Assembly: GCA_046296295.1 (NCBI GenBank)
Contig: JBKBLG010000010.1
Location: forward strand, 1 to 64,000
Reading direction: 5' to 3'
DNA from: UBA10646 sp046296295
Lineage (GTDB): Bacteria > Bacteroidota > Bacteroidia > Chitinophagales > Chitinophagaceae
DNA length: 64,000 bases
Below are positions 8,133 to 16,562 of this stretch, piece after piece. Numbering within the stretch: position 1 is the first letter of the stretch; every line of letters starts with the position of its first letter. The translations under genes were made by a program, and so were the position numbers. The notes under the pieces are model-generated. The model was not told the origin of the DNA and did not search any database. It was given only the letters and a program-made list of their open reading frames with translations.

Positions 8133-8655
8133 ATGACTAATTTCTTACTACAACTTCGGCTAGGCACCTCTACCACATTAATGGTTAGCTTTATGATGTT
8201 ATTACTATGTAGCAACACTAACAAACCATGGGCATTTATTGCAGTAATACCTGCAACCTTCATTTTCGCATTACCAGCATTATTACTACTACTGCTTTTA
8301 GGTAATATCTATAAACCACCCCCAAGGGTTCGAAGGCGTTGGCTTACTCTGGGTCTACGGCGTATTGACCGCCATCGCATACACTATAGCTGCGGTATCT
8401 GTAGCTGCTAGTTGGAGCGATAGCCACCTATTATCAATGCTTAGCATCAGCATCGGTGCACTTACGGCAGCGTATTCAATTAGTCTTTTCGCCATTTGTG
8501 CCCCCTTGGTGCAGCAGCATTGCTTTCCAGGTAAGCAAAACAACACCTACGGAGAAGCATTTGAGTTTTGGTGGCAGCAAATACAGCAAGCCACCAACGT
8601 ATTGGCAACACAACAACATCAAACCATCATTCATACAAAACAATATCAACCACCT
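8133..8655 (+). pseudogene. Membrane module upstream of CreD, frameshifted in a run of five C
   Basis: The frame from ATG 8133 encodes two membrane segments (MTNFLLQLRLGTSTTLMVSF, FIAVIPATFIFALPALLLLL) and then degenerates into an Arg-rich tail ending at 8411. One base forward, from 8320 on, an open frame gives QGFEGVGLLWVYGVLTAIAY and two more membrane segments. Removing one C from the run at 8319-8323 joins both frames into one sensible membrane protein. The second frame has no stop and continues into CreD, so the complete product would be a four-helix module fused to CreD. The shift may be a true mutation, a phase switch or a base-calling error. Confidence 0.7.
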
Positions 8656-9984
8656 ATGCACACGCAACAAAACAACAAGCTGTTACTAAAAGCAGCTATT
8701 ACAGCAGTACTCATTTTAGCCATGCTCATTCCAAGTGCCTTTATCATGAATTTGGTACAAGAACGCCAGGAATTACAGGCCAATATTGTGAAAGAAATTA
8801 GCAGCAAATGGTCGCAGCCACAAACGATTGTAGGCCCTTATCTTATTATCCCATTCGACCGCCCTGTTAAAAACAATCAAGGAGTTATTTCAAAACAACC
8901 AGATTATGCCATTCTTTTACCCGATAACCTTACGGTAAATGGTACTATCGTACCAGAACAACGCAGCAGAAGTATTTATCATGTATTGTTATATCGAACA
9001 CAATTACAACTTACTGGAAGCTTTGTACCTCATTTGCCGGAAGGCGTACTACCGGAGTGGGTTCGTTGGCAGGAAGCCACTTTATGTGTAGGCTTTAGCG
9101 ATTACCGTGGAATTAGTACCAAACCACGCATTACTTGGAAACAGCAAAGCATAAGCTTACAAGCCGGCGTAACAAAATCGAGCCTTTCAGAAAATGGTGT
9201 AAGTAGTATTATACCGCTATCGGCAGCAGATATCAACAATAGAATTAGCTTTAACTTACCATTACACATGAAAGGTAGTACTGGATTGTATTTCAGTCCG
9301 CTTGCAGCTAATGCACAGTATCGCTTACAGAGTACTTGGCCCAACCCATCATTCATGGGCAATACACTACCCAATAGTATCCCAAACGATTTAAGTAAAG
9401 GTTTTGATGTACAATGGCAATTTAACGAGGCCAACTTACCGTTTAATACCTTGTTGCGTCCAGATCAAATTAATCCCAGCAGCTATACTTTTGGGGTTAA
9501 TTTAATACAACCAGCCGATCAGTATGGTAAAACATTACGTAGTGTTAAATATGCCATACTTGTTATCGGTTTATCGTTCGCTTTATTTTTTATTGTTGAG
9601 GTGCTACAACGTAAGCCTATCCACCCGGTTCAATATGTACTTATAGGCATTGCATTATCGGTGTTCTATACACTATTGCTGAGTATTAGTGAATTTGTAG
9701 CATTTAACAATGCGTATGCTATTGCAGGAAGTGCCACTACCCTATTAATTAGTTGGTACACATATACCCACTTTAAAAAAATAAGTACCTCATGTGTTTT
9801 TGCAATGGCACTCACCTTATTGTACACCTTCATATTTATCTTAATACAACTCGAAGACACCGCCTTACTCATTGGCAGTATTGGCCTATTTGTTATTGTA
9901 GCGGTTGCCATGTATTTGAGCAGAAAAATTGAGTGGTACGGTAGTAAAAAGCCTATTGATATTTCCGAAAAAAATACCATGTAA
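8656..9984 (+). CDS. creD: CreD-like inner membrane protein
   Basis: From the Met at 8656 (MHTQQNNKLLLKAAITAVLI) the frame gives 442 residues, about the usual CreD length. One N-terminal membrane helix is followed by a large periplasmic domain with the family's VQERQELQANIVKEISSKWSQ region and GPYLIIPF. Four to six C-terminal helices end in MYLSRKIEWYG, typical for CreD. The frame stays open upstream to about 8320, so CreD is either fused to the preceding membrane module or starts internally. In E. coli CreD belongs to the CreBC envelope-stress regulon; here control by the adjacent winged-helix protein is likelier. Confidence 0.85.
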   Translation: MHTQQNNKLLLKAAITAVLILAMLIPSAFIMNLVQERQELQANIVKEISSKWSQPQTIVGPYLIIPFDRPVKNNQGVISKQPDYAILLPDNLTVNGTIVPEQRSRSIYHVLLYRTQLQLTGSFVPHLPEGVLPEWVRWQEATLCVGFSDYRGISTKPRITWKQQSISLQAGVTKSSLSENGVSSIIPLSAADINNRISFNLPLHMKGSTGLYFSPLAANAQYRLQSTWPNPSFMGNTLPNSIPNDLSKGFDVQWQFNEANLPFNTLLRPDQINPSSYTFGVNLIQPADQYGKTLRSVKYAILVIGLSFALFFIVEVLQRKPIHPVQYVLIGIALSVFYTLLLSISEFVAFNNAYAIAGSATTLLISWYTYTHFKKISTSCVFAMALTLLYTFIFILIQLEDTALLIGSIGLFVIVAVAMYLSRKIEWYGSKKPIDISEKNTM

Positions 9985-10106
9985 TATGTTCACAAAAGAG
10001 ATGTATGGAGTTTTTTATTGTTTTTGGCAGCAGATGATTGGGTGCATACTTATTAGTACATAATACACGTAACCAAGCATTTGCCGTAAGGCACTTACAT
10101 AAATAA

Positions 10107-10141
10107 TAACTGCAACTTAGCCCTAGGCTAAGTTGCAGTTA
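10107..10141. terminator. Bidirectional terminator between creD and the TolB-like gene
   Basis: A perfect 16-bp stem (10107-10122 with 10126-10141; core GCAACTTAGCC) closes on a 3-nt loop. It lies between two convergent genes. Copies of the dispersed motif lie on both sides (10079-10091 and 10152-10164), in opposite orientation. Confidence 0.8.
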
Positions 10142-10165
10142 ATAGTTAACACCTTACGGTAAATA

Positions 10166-13100
10166 TTAGAAATCTAACCCAAGTGCAAAATAGTAAATGG
10201 GCTTACCTCTAAAAATGCCATTCATTTCCCATGCAGCATCAAATTTGAGGAAGTAACCTAGCAGCATGCTACGAGCACCAAAGCCATAACCACCAGCGAA
10301 TGGACCAATACCGCCGGCTTTCACACGCACTGTAACAGGATTATTGGGATTAGCTTCATCGCGATATACACTAACAGGACGTTTGATACCGTTATATGCA
10401 CCATTCCATGCAGCACCTAAATCAAAAAATTGTACTAGCTGAAAATTACGCAAAAAGGCATTGTTGATAGGACTATTAAAAAAGGTGGTGAACACAGGTA
10501 ATCGCAACTCACTATTTATAACCACAGCATTATTGCCGTTCGCTACATTTTGATTAAAGCCCCTCATATTTACCGCAAGGGTTTGAAAAGCATATGTAGC
10601 ATCAGGAGCAGGACGATTAGCATCGTTAAAACGTGGGTTCACCCAACCATCTACACCGCCGAGATAGTACAACATACGAGCCGTACCAAAACTAAAGTCG
10701 GCCGATGCTCTGGTAGCCCAAATAAAGTTGCGATATATTTTTAAATAGTGGCGAGCATCAAACCCAAATACGTACGTTGTTTTGCCCTTGATTGACGATG
10801 TTTTGCCCATTGGCATAGTGCTTTCGAAATACACTTTATAACGTAAACCATTGTAAATGTTTTGAGCGGGATTGATAGTATTATCGTGCACATACTCGAT
10901 CTTACCCAGTAAGGTTGACGCTGTAGAATCGCTTAAATCTAGAGCAGCAGGTTCTGGGCCGCCATTGAATTTGTTGAACGGACGTAACACCCCCCTATCG
11001 GTTCGATACCCAATTTGAGCTCTAATACTCTTCACTTCGTTAATAGGATAGGCTACGTTCACCTGATAAATGTTGGTGATAACGTTGTTATTAAGAATAT
11101 TAAAAATACCTGTAAAGAAATTGTTGAAGTTGGTTACGTTGCTTCGATAGTAAGTAAAGCCCCAATCGAGCCGACGACGATAGTTTTGAAAACTCAAGAA
11201 GGCATCTTTATCGTTCAAGCTAAAGCCAAAGCGATAACCACCGATGAATTTAATATCTTCAAACAAATCGGCAACGCCTACTCTGAAGCTCCAGTTAACA
11301 TCGTTACCATTATTCAATTGTACAGGACCCGAGCCACCTTGATAGGGTTGATAGCGATTCACCAATACGTTATTGGTTACGCCAGCTAATACATAATCGG
11401 CATTGAATTTCAAACGATAGTTAAACAGCTTGCTACGTTCCAATAAAGTTGGTGGCATGGCATCGCCATCGGGGGCAGTTGTAAGCACCGAAGTGGTAGT
11501 GTCTGCAGGCTCATCGTCGAACTCGGTTTGAAACTTTTTGCGACCAGCAGTATCAATAGTAGTTGCTGGTATGCCCGGTAAAGTAGTAGGAACTGCTGCA
11601 CCATTGGGTTTTGTTGTGGTAATGGCCTTGCCTTTAGCCACCTTATCCCATGTTATGAGTTTGTTCATGTAATTCGATGGCTTCAAATTCACATTACGGT
11701 TACGTAGTGTTATACTATCTACACGTAGTTTGTACAAAAACTTAAACTCACCTTCTTGACGTGTTTCGGTTACTTGACCTCTATCGCCTGCAATTCTTGT
11801 TTCTTGTAAAGAGCTGGCATAGTTGGTTATGGGGAAGGTATACGTGCTATCTTTATACACTTGAAAAAAACTAACACTATCAGGTTCTTGTTTTTGCCAT
11901 GCCATTAAAGTGCTGTCAAACTCTTTAAGTGTTGGGTTGCGTAATACCTCATCGCCAATATAATACAGGGTATCTAAGCCATCTCTTGAAGTGCTAAAAA
12001 AGCCTGCCCAACGGTTATGAATACCATTTTCGTCGCTAACAAAAGTGAAGTGATTGGTATTGTATTGCATTGGAAAACGAGCATTACCTCGCTTAACATC
12101 TGTAAGTTTAGAGATTTGCTTGATTTCACTTTTATTAAAATTATCTATCATATATATATTAAAAGGATAGCGACTAGGTAATGCGGTATCGGCTTTGGAA
12201 GCATCTGAACTTGGTCGGTTACTTGAGAAGATGATACCACTTCGATTAGGAAAACTTACAAATGTTGGATCAAGATCGTCATAGATATCGTTGGTCATTT
12301 GCGTAAGCTTATCTTTTTCTATGTCGTAGGTGAAAATATCAGTTCTACCATTTTTCACGCAGCTCATCAACAAAGTATTGCTATTGAGCATGAAGTTGGC
12401 ATCTAAAATTTGATCTACGCCGGTTACTTGCTGCTTGAATTTTTTGATACGATTTACCAGATCGTAAATGAACATTTGAATCTTACCGTTACTCCAATGC
12501 ATTACCAACAATCTAGTACCCTTGGGGTCCCAAGCAATTACAGGATAGTTCGGGTTAATATCGCCCACGTTTGTACGAACGCCATATTTCACTAATGTTT
12601 TAGGATCGTCAAAGTTTTGAATGAGCTTCACAGTATAGATACCATTTTTGAACTGTACGTAAGCATAATCGCTACTTTTCGGATTGGGGTTAGCCTGAAA
12701 GCGGAAAAAATCTTTATTCGGCGTTGTTTCTTCTACGATACTTAATCGGCCGCGAGGTGCATTTCTTCGCTTACGCAAATCTTCCATATACTTCGTATCC
12801 TGAAATTCCATGAATTCAGAGAGCACGTCTTTGAACTTTTTCTTACAAATCTTTTGAGATGCACTATTCAAATTCTTGTACAAGCGAGCTAAATAAAGGA
12901 AGTAGGTAACATTTTCACGCTTGTACTTTTCGTCTATAAACCACCAAAATGCATGGCCGGCAAGCATAGGTTTATCAAAAGCAAAGTGGTAGAAGTTTTT
13001 GTATGTACCACCCATAATGGCATTTTTCAAATCGTTATCGAGGTTGGTACTCCAACGCTCGGCCACGTAACTGATATAACCATCGGTAAGCCACTTAGGT

Positions 13101-13624
13101 AAGTCGAGTAACGCTTGGTTACTGGCAATCTCTCCTAAATCATCGCCAAACAATAAGTTATCGGTTAAAATTTTAGCAATCCCTTGCCTTACCTGCTTAC
13201 GCAAATTGGCATGATTGCCATCAAAAAACACTACTACTTTATTATTCACCAACTTGGTTAGGCCACCGCTGCTTTGCTGCCAATCGTTGCCCAAACCTAT
13301 GTTGCTTGTTTTAAAATCGTCGTAAGAGTTATAAATAATAATGTTGGCTCTACGCTGTAACCCATATTCTATGAAGTTTTCAATATCAATGAGTTCCTCT
13401 TCGGCTACTTGAACTACAAATTTTGCCAAGTCGGCACCACCTTCATTGTAGTAGGCATTAAAATTTGGCGTTTGATAAAATTTCCAATTGAATTTTTTGT
13501 ACTGAATTCGATTTTTCCCATAGGTAACAGTATTCACCTGCGCCATCGAATTAAATCCTGTCATTAGCAAACTTAGCAGCATTACTGCCAAAGCAAAGCG
13601 TAATCGGTAATATTGCATACTCAA
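10166..13624 (-). CDS. TolB-like propeller plus outer-membrane barrel protein
   Basis: The 1152-residue product has a signal peptide ending GFNSMAQ. Residues about 30-300 resemble a peptidase-MA-like region (LPKWLTDGYISYVAERW) without a visible HExxH, so it is probably not catalytic. A region of TolB/PD40-type repeats follows (for example LTQMTNDIYDDLDPTFVS and IIFSSNRPSSDASK). The last third is a beta-barrel rich in aromatic-ended strands, ending YYFALGLDF as outer-membrane proteins do. Such proteins are common in Bacteroidota and usually called TolB-like translocation proteins; a precise role is not established. It stands alone, transcribed leftwards to the terminator at 10107. Divergent from the hydrolase gene at 13683. 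Confidence 0.8.
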   Translation of the reverse strand: MSMQYYRLRFALAVMLLSLLMTGFNSMAQVNTVTYGKNRIQYKKFNWKFYQTPNFNAYYNEGGADLAKFVVQVAEEELIDIENFIEYGLQRRANIIIYNSYDDFKTSNIGLGNDWQQSSGGLTKLVNNKVVVFFDGNHANLRKQVRQGIAKILTDNLLFGDDLGEIASNQALLDLPKWLTDGYISYVAERWSTNLDNDLKNAIMGGTYKNFYHFAFDKPMLAGHAFWWFIDEKYKRENVTYFLYLARLYKNLNSASQKICKKKFKDVLSEFMEFQDTKYMEDLRKRRNAPRGRLSIVEETTPNKDFFRFQANPNPKSSDYAYVQFKNGIYTVKLIQNFDDPKTLVKYGVRTNVGDINPNYPVIAWDPKGTRLLVMHWSNGKIQMFIYDLVNRIKKFKQQVTGVDQILDANFMLNSNTLLMSCVKNGRTDIFTYDIEKDKLTQMTNDIYDDLDPTFVSFPNRSGIIFSSNRPSSDASKADTALPSRYPFNIYMIDNFNKSEIKQISKLTDVKRGNARFPMQYNTNHFTFVSDENGIHNRWAGFFSTSRDGLDTLYYIGDEVLRNPTLKEFDSTLMAWQKQEPDSVSFFQVYKDSTYTFPITNYASSLQETRIAGDRGQVTETRQEGEFKFLYKLRVDSITLRNRNVNLKPSNYMNKLITWDKVAKGKAITTTKPNGAAVPTTLPGIPATTIDTAGRKKFQTEFDDEPADTTTSVLTTAPDGDAMPPTLLERSKLFNYRLKFNADYVLAGVTNNVLVNRYQPYQGGSGPVQLNNGNDVNWSFRVGVADLFEDIKFIGGYRFGFSLNDKDAFLSFQNYRRRLDWGFTYYRSNVTNFNNFFTGIFNILNNNVITNIYQVNVAYPINEVKSIRAQIGYRTDRGVLRPFNKFNGGPEPAALDLSDSTASTLLGKIEYVHDNTINPAQNIYNGLRYKVYFESTMPMGKTSSIKGKTTYVFGFDARHYLKIYRNFIWATRASADFSFGTARMLYYLGGVDGWVNPRFNDANRPAPDATYAFQTLAVNMRGFNQNVANGNNAVVINSELRLPVFTTFFNSPINNAFLRNFQLVQFFDLGAAWNGAYNGIKRPVSVYRDEANPNNPVTVRVKAGGIGPFAGGYGFGARSMLLGYFLKFDAAWEMNGIFRGKPIYYFALGLDF

Positions 13625-13682
13625 CTATCTCGTTTAAGAATTTTTAAAATTAAGCTAAAGCACATAACCACCCAACAAGCTT

Positions 13683-14327
13683 ATGTTAAACGTACAGGGA
13701 ATAACCATGAATCCCTTTCAGGAGAATACTTATATTATATGGAACGCTGCCCAAGAGGCAATAATTGTTGATCCCGGCTGCTACACCAATGCGGAGCAAC
13801 AGCTTTTGCAAAACTTTATCACCGAAAAAGCACTTCGCCCGGTATTACTAATTAATACGCACTGCCATCTCGATCATGTTTTTGGCAATCAATGGGTACA
13901 CGAAACCTACGGGCTCACCCTGCATATACATCCTCAAGAAGCTATTATGCTTGCACATGCTCCTGCATCTGGCGCCAAGTGGGGTGTACCTTTCAAGCCA
14001 TACACAGGTACAGTTACTTACGTAAATGAAGGAGCGAAACTAAAATTAGGTAATAACACACTTGATATTTTGTTTGTACCAGGGCATAGCCCCGGCCATA
14101 TTTGTTTGTACAACGCAGCAGACAACTGGCTTATCGCAGGCGATACCCTTTTTAAAGAAAGTATTGGAAGAACCGACCTACCACTAGGCAATCACGATAC
14201 ATTGTTGCGATCTATCCGCAGCCAACTTTTTGTATTACCCAACAACACAGTAGTGCTACCCGGCCACAATGAAGCAACTACAATTGGCCACGAAAAAAAA
14301 TACAATCCATTTTTACAAATGCCTTAG
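13683..14327 (+). CDS. Metallo-beta-lactamase-fold hydrolase, glyoxalase II-like
   Basis: The 214-residue protein is a compact MBL-fold hydrolase. It has THCHLDH (59-65: H60, H62, D64, H65), a third His in VPGHSPGH, Asp in GDTLF and a last His in LPGHN, so the two-metal site is complete. These are family features of hydroxyacylglutathione hydrolase-like enzymes and persulfide dioxygenase relatives; substrate is unproven. It lies at the edge of the sulfur island, convergent with the rhodanese-thioredoxin gene. Its stop codon lies inside the shared terminator hairpin. Confidence 0.88.
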   Translation: MLNVQGITMNPFQENTYIIWNAAQEAIIVDPGCYTNAEQQLLQNFITEKALRPVLLINTHCHLDHVFGNQWVHETYGLTLHIHPQEAIMLAHAPASGAKWGVPFKPYTGTVTYVNEGAKLKLGNNTLDILFVPGHSPGHICLYNAADNWLIAGDTLFKESIGRTDLPLGNHDTLLRSIRSQLFVLPNNTVVLPGHNEATTIGHEKKYNPFLQMP

Positions 14328-14346
14328 CTGTTCGCTAAGGCATTTG
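14316..14346. terminator. Bidirectional terminator formed by the 3' ends of two convergent genes
   Basis: CAAATGCCTTAGC (14316-14328) and GCTAAGGCATTTG (14334-14346) form a perfect 13-bp stem around a 5-nt loop. The hairpin contains the last codons and stop codons of both convergent genes, whose products therefore both end in Gln-Met-Pro. Confidence 0.85.
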
Positions 14347-15030
14347 CGCTAATAATTCTTGCGGCGTTACCAAACCCTCTTTCCGCCAGATTTCTTGTTT
14401 GTTTTTATAGATAATAAAAGTTGGATAAGCATTTGCCCGTAAGGCATTACTTAAATTAGGCTGCTCACCACCATCAATTTTAAGCAACATAAAGCGTTGC
14501 TCATTCGCTTTCGCCAAACTATCTATGATAGGATTCATTTTTTTACAAGGAGGGCACCATGTAGCACCTACATCAACCAAAGTATATCCATTCGTAGCCA
14601 ACATGCCTGTGAACTGATCTATACTTATTGCAGCTACATTGCTAGCCCCCTCTAAACTCATTTTTTGCTGCCGCCAAGCATTAAGGCCACCTTGCAGATT
14701 ATACGCTTGAAAGCCCTGCGAACGCAGCCAATCTGCAGCATCGGCACTTCTAAAACCACTTAAACAATAAGCATATACCGGCTTTGATTTATCAAGCGAT
14801 TTACAGCGCTCTTCAAACTCTTTTGTGTTGTTCCAATTAGCTTGTAAGGCTCCTTTAATATGCCCGCTGTTGTATTCACTGGCCGAACGGACATCTAATA
14901 CTTGAATATTCGGATTGTTAAGCCCTTTCGCAAAAGCTGCTACCGTTAAATTAACTGATTGCTGCTGTTGACTACTACAACTAACAGTACTAATAGTTAC
15001 AACCAATAAAATAGTAATTATTTTCTTCAT
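14335..15030 (-). CDS. Rhodanese-thioredoxin fusion lipoprotein
   Basis: The 231-residue protein has a lipoprotein signal (MKKIITILLVVTISTVSC, Cys18). A rhodanese domain (about 30-125) has the persulfide loop CLSGFRS with Cys89. A thioredoxin domain (about 135-230) has the redox motif WCPPC (Cys159 and Cys162) and the cis-Pro region AYPTFIIY. Both active sites look intact. The combination suggests sulfur or persulfide transfer at the outer side of the inner membrane or in the periplasm. It is the last gene of the leftward sulfur cluster, 23 bp downstream of the YeeE/YedE half. An ACTTACGTAAAT palindrome (15033-15044) sits just before its start. Confidence 0.9.
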   Translation of the reverse strand: MKKIITILLVVTISTVSCSSQQQQSVNLTVAAFAKGLNNPNIQVLDVRSASEYNSGHIKGALQANWNNTKEFEERCKSLDKSKPVYAYCLSGFRSADAADWLRSQGFQAYNLQGGLNAWRQQKMSLEGASNVAAISIDQFTGMLATNGYTLVDVGATWCPPCKKMNPIIDSLAKANEQRFMLLKIDGGEQPNLSNALRANAYPTFIIYKNKQEIWRKEGLVTPQELLAQMP

Positions 15031-15053
15031 ACACTTACGTAAATGACGATAGA

Positions 15054-15566
15054 TTAATGAGGTAACTTTTCACGAATTAAACCATACACCCATGTGCCCA
15101 AAATAGCACTAGCAATAACTACTACAACTGCTGTTAAACCAGCACCTAATTGAGCAAATAACGGACCCGGGCATGCACCAGTAATACCCCATCCCAAGCC
15201 AAATAATAAGCCACCAATCACTTGACCTTTATTAAACTGTTTTTTAGAAAAGTTAATGGGTTCACCATCTATAGTTTTGAGCTTCAGCTTTTTAATTACA
15301 GCAATGCTAATAGCTGCAACCACAATGGCTGTACCAATAACACCATACATATGAAAGCTTTGCAAGCGAAACATTTCTTGAATCCGAAACCAACTTACAA
15401 TTTCAGCTTTTACAAATACAATACCGAAAACCACGCCTACAAGTAAGTAACGTATGTTAACGGCAAAAGATGGTTTGATATCAGAATCGTTCACACAAAT
15501 CGTATCTAGTGAACGAACTTCGCTATCTGTATCGGCCAGTAATGAGTTTGTTTTTTCGAATCCCAT
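15054..15566 (-). CDS. YeeE/YedE-type sulfur transporter, C-terminal-half subunit
   Basis: The 170 residues carry a hydrophilic N-terminus (1-35) and then four membrane segments. The conserved sequence GWGITGACPGPLFAQLGAG has the family cysteine that handles thiosulfate-type sulfur. In many Bacteroidota the TsuA/YeeE fold is split into two genes, and this is the DUF6691-like half. Its partner begins 1 bp upstream (15568). Known YeeE proteins import thiosulfate, so this pair probably imports or exports a small sulfur species feeding the rhodaneses. Confidence 0.88.
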   Translation of the reverse strand: MGFEKTNSLLADTDSEVRSLDTICVNDSDIKPSFAVNIRYLLVGVVFGIVFVKAEIVSWFRIQEMFRLQSFHMYGVIGTAIVVAAISIAVIKKLKLKTIDGEPINFSKKQFNKGQVIGGLLFGLGWGITGACPGPLFAQLGAGLTAVVVVIASAILGTWVYGLIREKLPH

Positions 15567-15567
15567 A

Positions 15568-16131
15568 TTACATACTTAATATATAAGGTAAAATCAATTG
15601 CACCATAATGAAACCACCAATCATAAAGCAACAAGTTGCTACTAATGATGGCCAAGATAGGTTACTAATACCATTAATAGTATGACCACTGGTGCAGCCA
15701 CCTGCATACCGGGTACCAAAACCAACTAAAAAACCGCCTGATACCATTAACAACCATCCTTTCAAAGAGGTTAACGCTTCCCAACCCATGATTGATGCCG
15801 GCACCAATGAACTGTAATCAGTAATTCCATAAGTTGCCAAGGTGGCTTTTAATTCCGGATGAACTACTATTGGATTTGGATTTTTAAGTAAGGTGTTCGC
15901 TATTATAGCTCCAATAACAATGCCCCCCAAGAAGAAGAAGTTCCAAATTTCCTTCCGCCAATTATACTTGAAAAAAGAAATGTTGCCAGGGAAGCAGGCA
16001 GCACAAATATGTCTGAAGTTAGCAGATATACCGAAGTGCTTGTTACCTAACAATAATAAAGCAGGCACAATTAACCCAATAATGATGCCTGCAGTATACC
16101 AAGGCCAAGGTGCTTGTAGTGTTTTCATCAT
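15568..16131 (-). CDS. YeeE/YedE-type sulfur transporter, N-terminal-half subunit
   Basis: The 187-residue membrane protein has the other YeeE/YedE signature, FGTRYAGGCTSGHTINGISN, with its conserved cysteine, plus a first cysteine cluster HICAACFPG. About five hydrophobic segments are visible. It is adjacent to the second half (15566), so the two are surely co-translated and make one transporter. Alternative start at the second Met is possible. Confidence 0.88.
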   Translation of the reverse strand: MMKTLQAPWPWYTAGIIIGLIVPALLLLGNKHFGISANFRHICAACFPGNISFFKYNWRKEIWNFFFLGGIVIGAIIANTLLKNPNPIVVHPELKATLATYGITDYSSLVPASIMGWEALTSLKGWLLMVSGGFLVGFGTRYAGGCTSGHTINGISNLSWPSLVATCCFMIGGFIMVQLILPYILSM

Positions 16132-16171
16132 AATGCTACAAAATTGCAGTAGTTACCGCTAATGAAATGCA

Positions 16172-16200
16172 AAAAGGGTAGCAAAAACTACTACCCTTTT
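16172..16200 (-). terminator. Terminator after the small rhodanese gene
   Basis: AAAAGGGTAG (16172-16181) pairs with CTACCCTTTT (16191-16200). Read leftwards it ends in a T run and lies 25 bp past the rhodanese stop. It separates the 16226-17984 genes from the transporter genes. Confidence 0.7.
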
Positions 16201-16225
16201 AAAGACGACTTGCTACTATCCAACC

Positions 16226-16534
16226 TTATCCTAGCTTTTGTTGTAATCCATCCCAAGAACCGCCATTAACGGCTTCAATACCAGCAGCTTTTAGAACACC
16301 AATAGCCATACCGCTGCGTGCACCGCTTCTGCATACTGTAATTACCGGCTTATTCCATTTTTTGATGGTACTAATATGTTGTTGCAAACTATCTAACGGA
16401 TAATTCTTTGAGCCAGCAATATGTCCACCAGCATATTCGCCAGGTGTTCTAACATCTACAATTACGGCACCCGCTTGTATCAAAGCTTTAAAATCGGTGC
16501 TTTCACCCATAAATTTTTTAAAAAAAGACAGCAT
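16226..16534 (-). CDS. Single-domain rhodanese
   Basis: The 102-residue protein has a complete rhodanese domain: VDVRTPGEYAGGHIAGSKN and the active loop CRSGARS. No signal peptide is present, so it should act in the cytoplasm as a sulfur carrier. It is 28 bp downstream of the persulfide dioxygenase fusion and probably in the same transcript. Confidence 0.9.
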   Translation of the reverse strand: MLSFFKKFMGESTDFKALIQAGAVIVDVRTPGEYAGGHIAGSKNYPLDSLQQHISTIKKWNKPVITVCRSGARSGMAIGVLKAAGIEAVNGGSWDGLQQKLG

Positions 16535-16562
16535 AAGTAAGTATTATTTAAGTATGTAAAAT

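Noticed and set aside
11015..11389. 124-residue plus-strand ORF inside the TolB-like gene
   Set aside because: It is the antisense shadow of the barrel domain, which has clear coding character on the minus strand.
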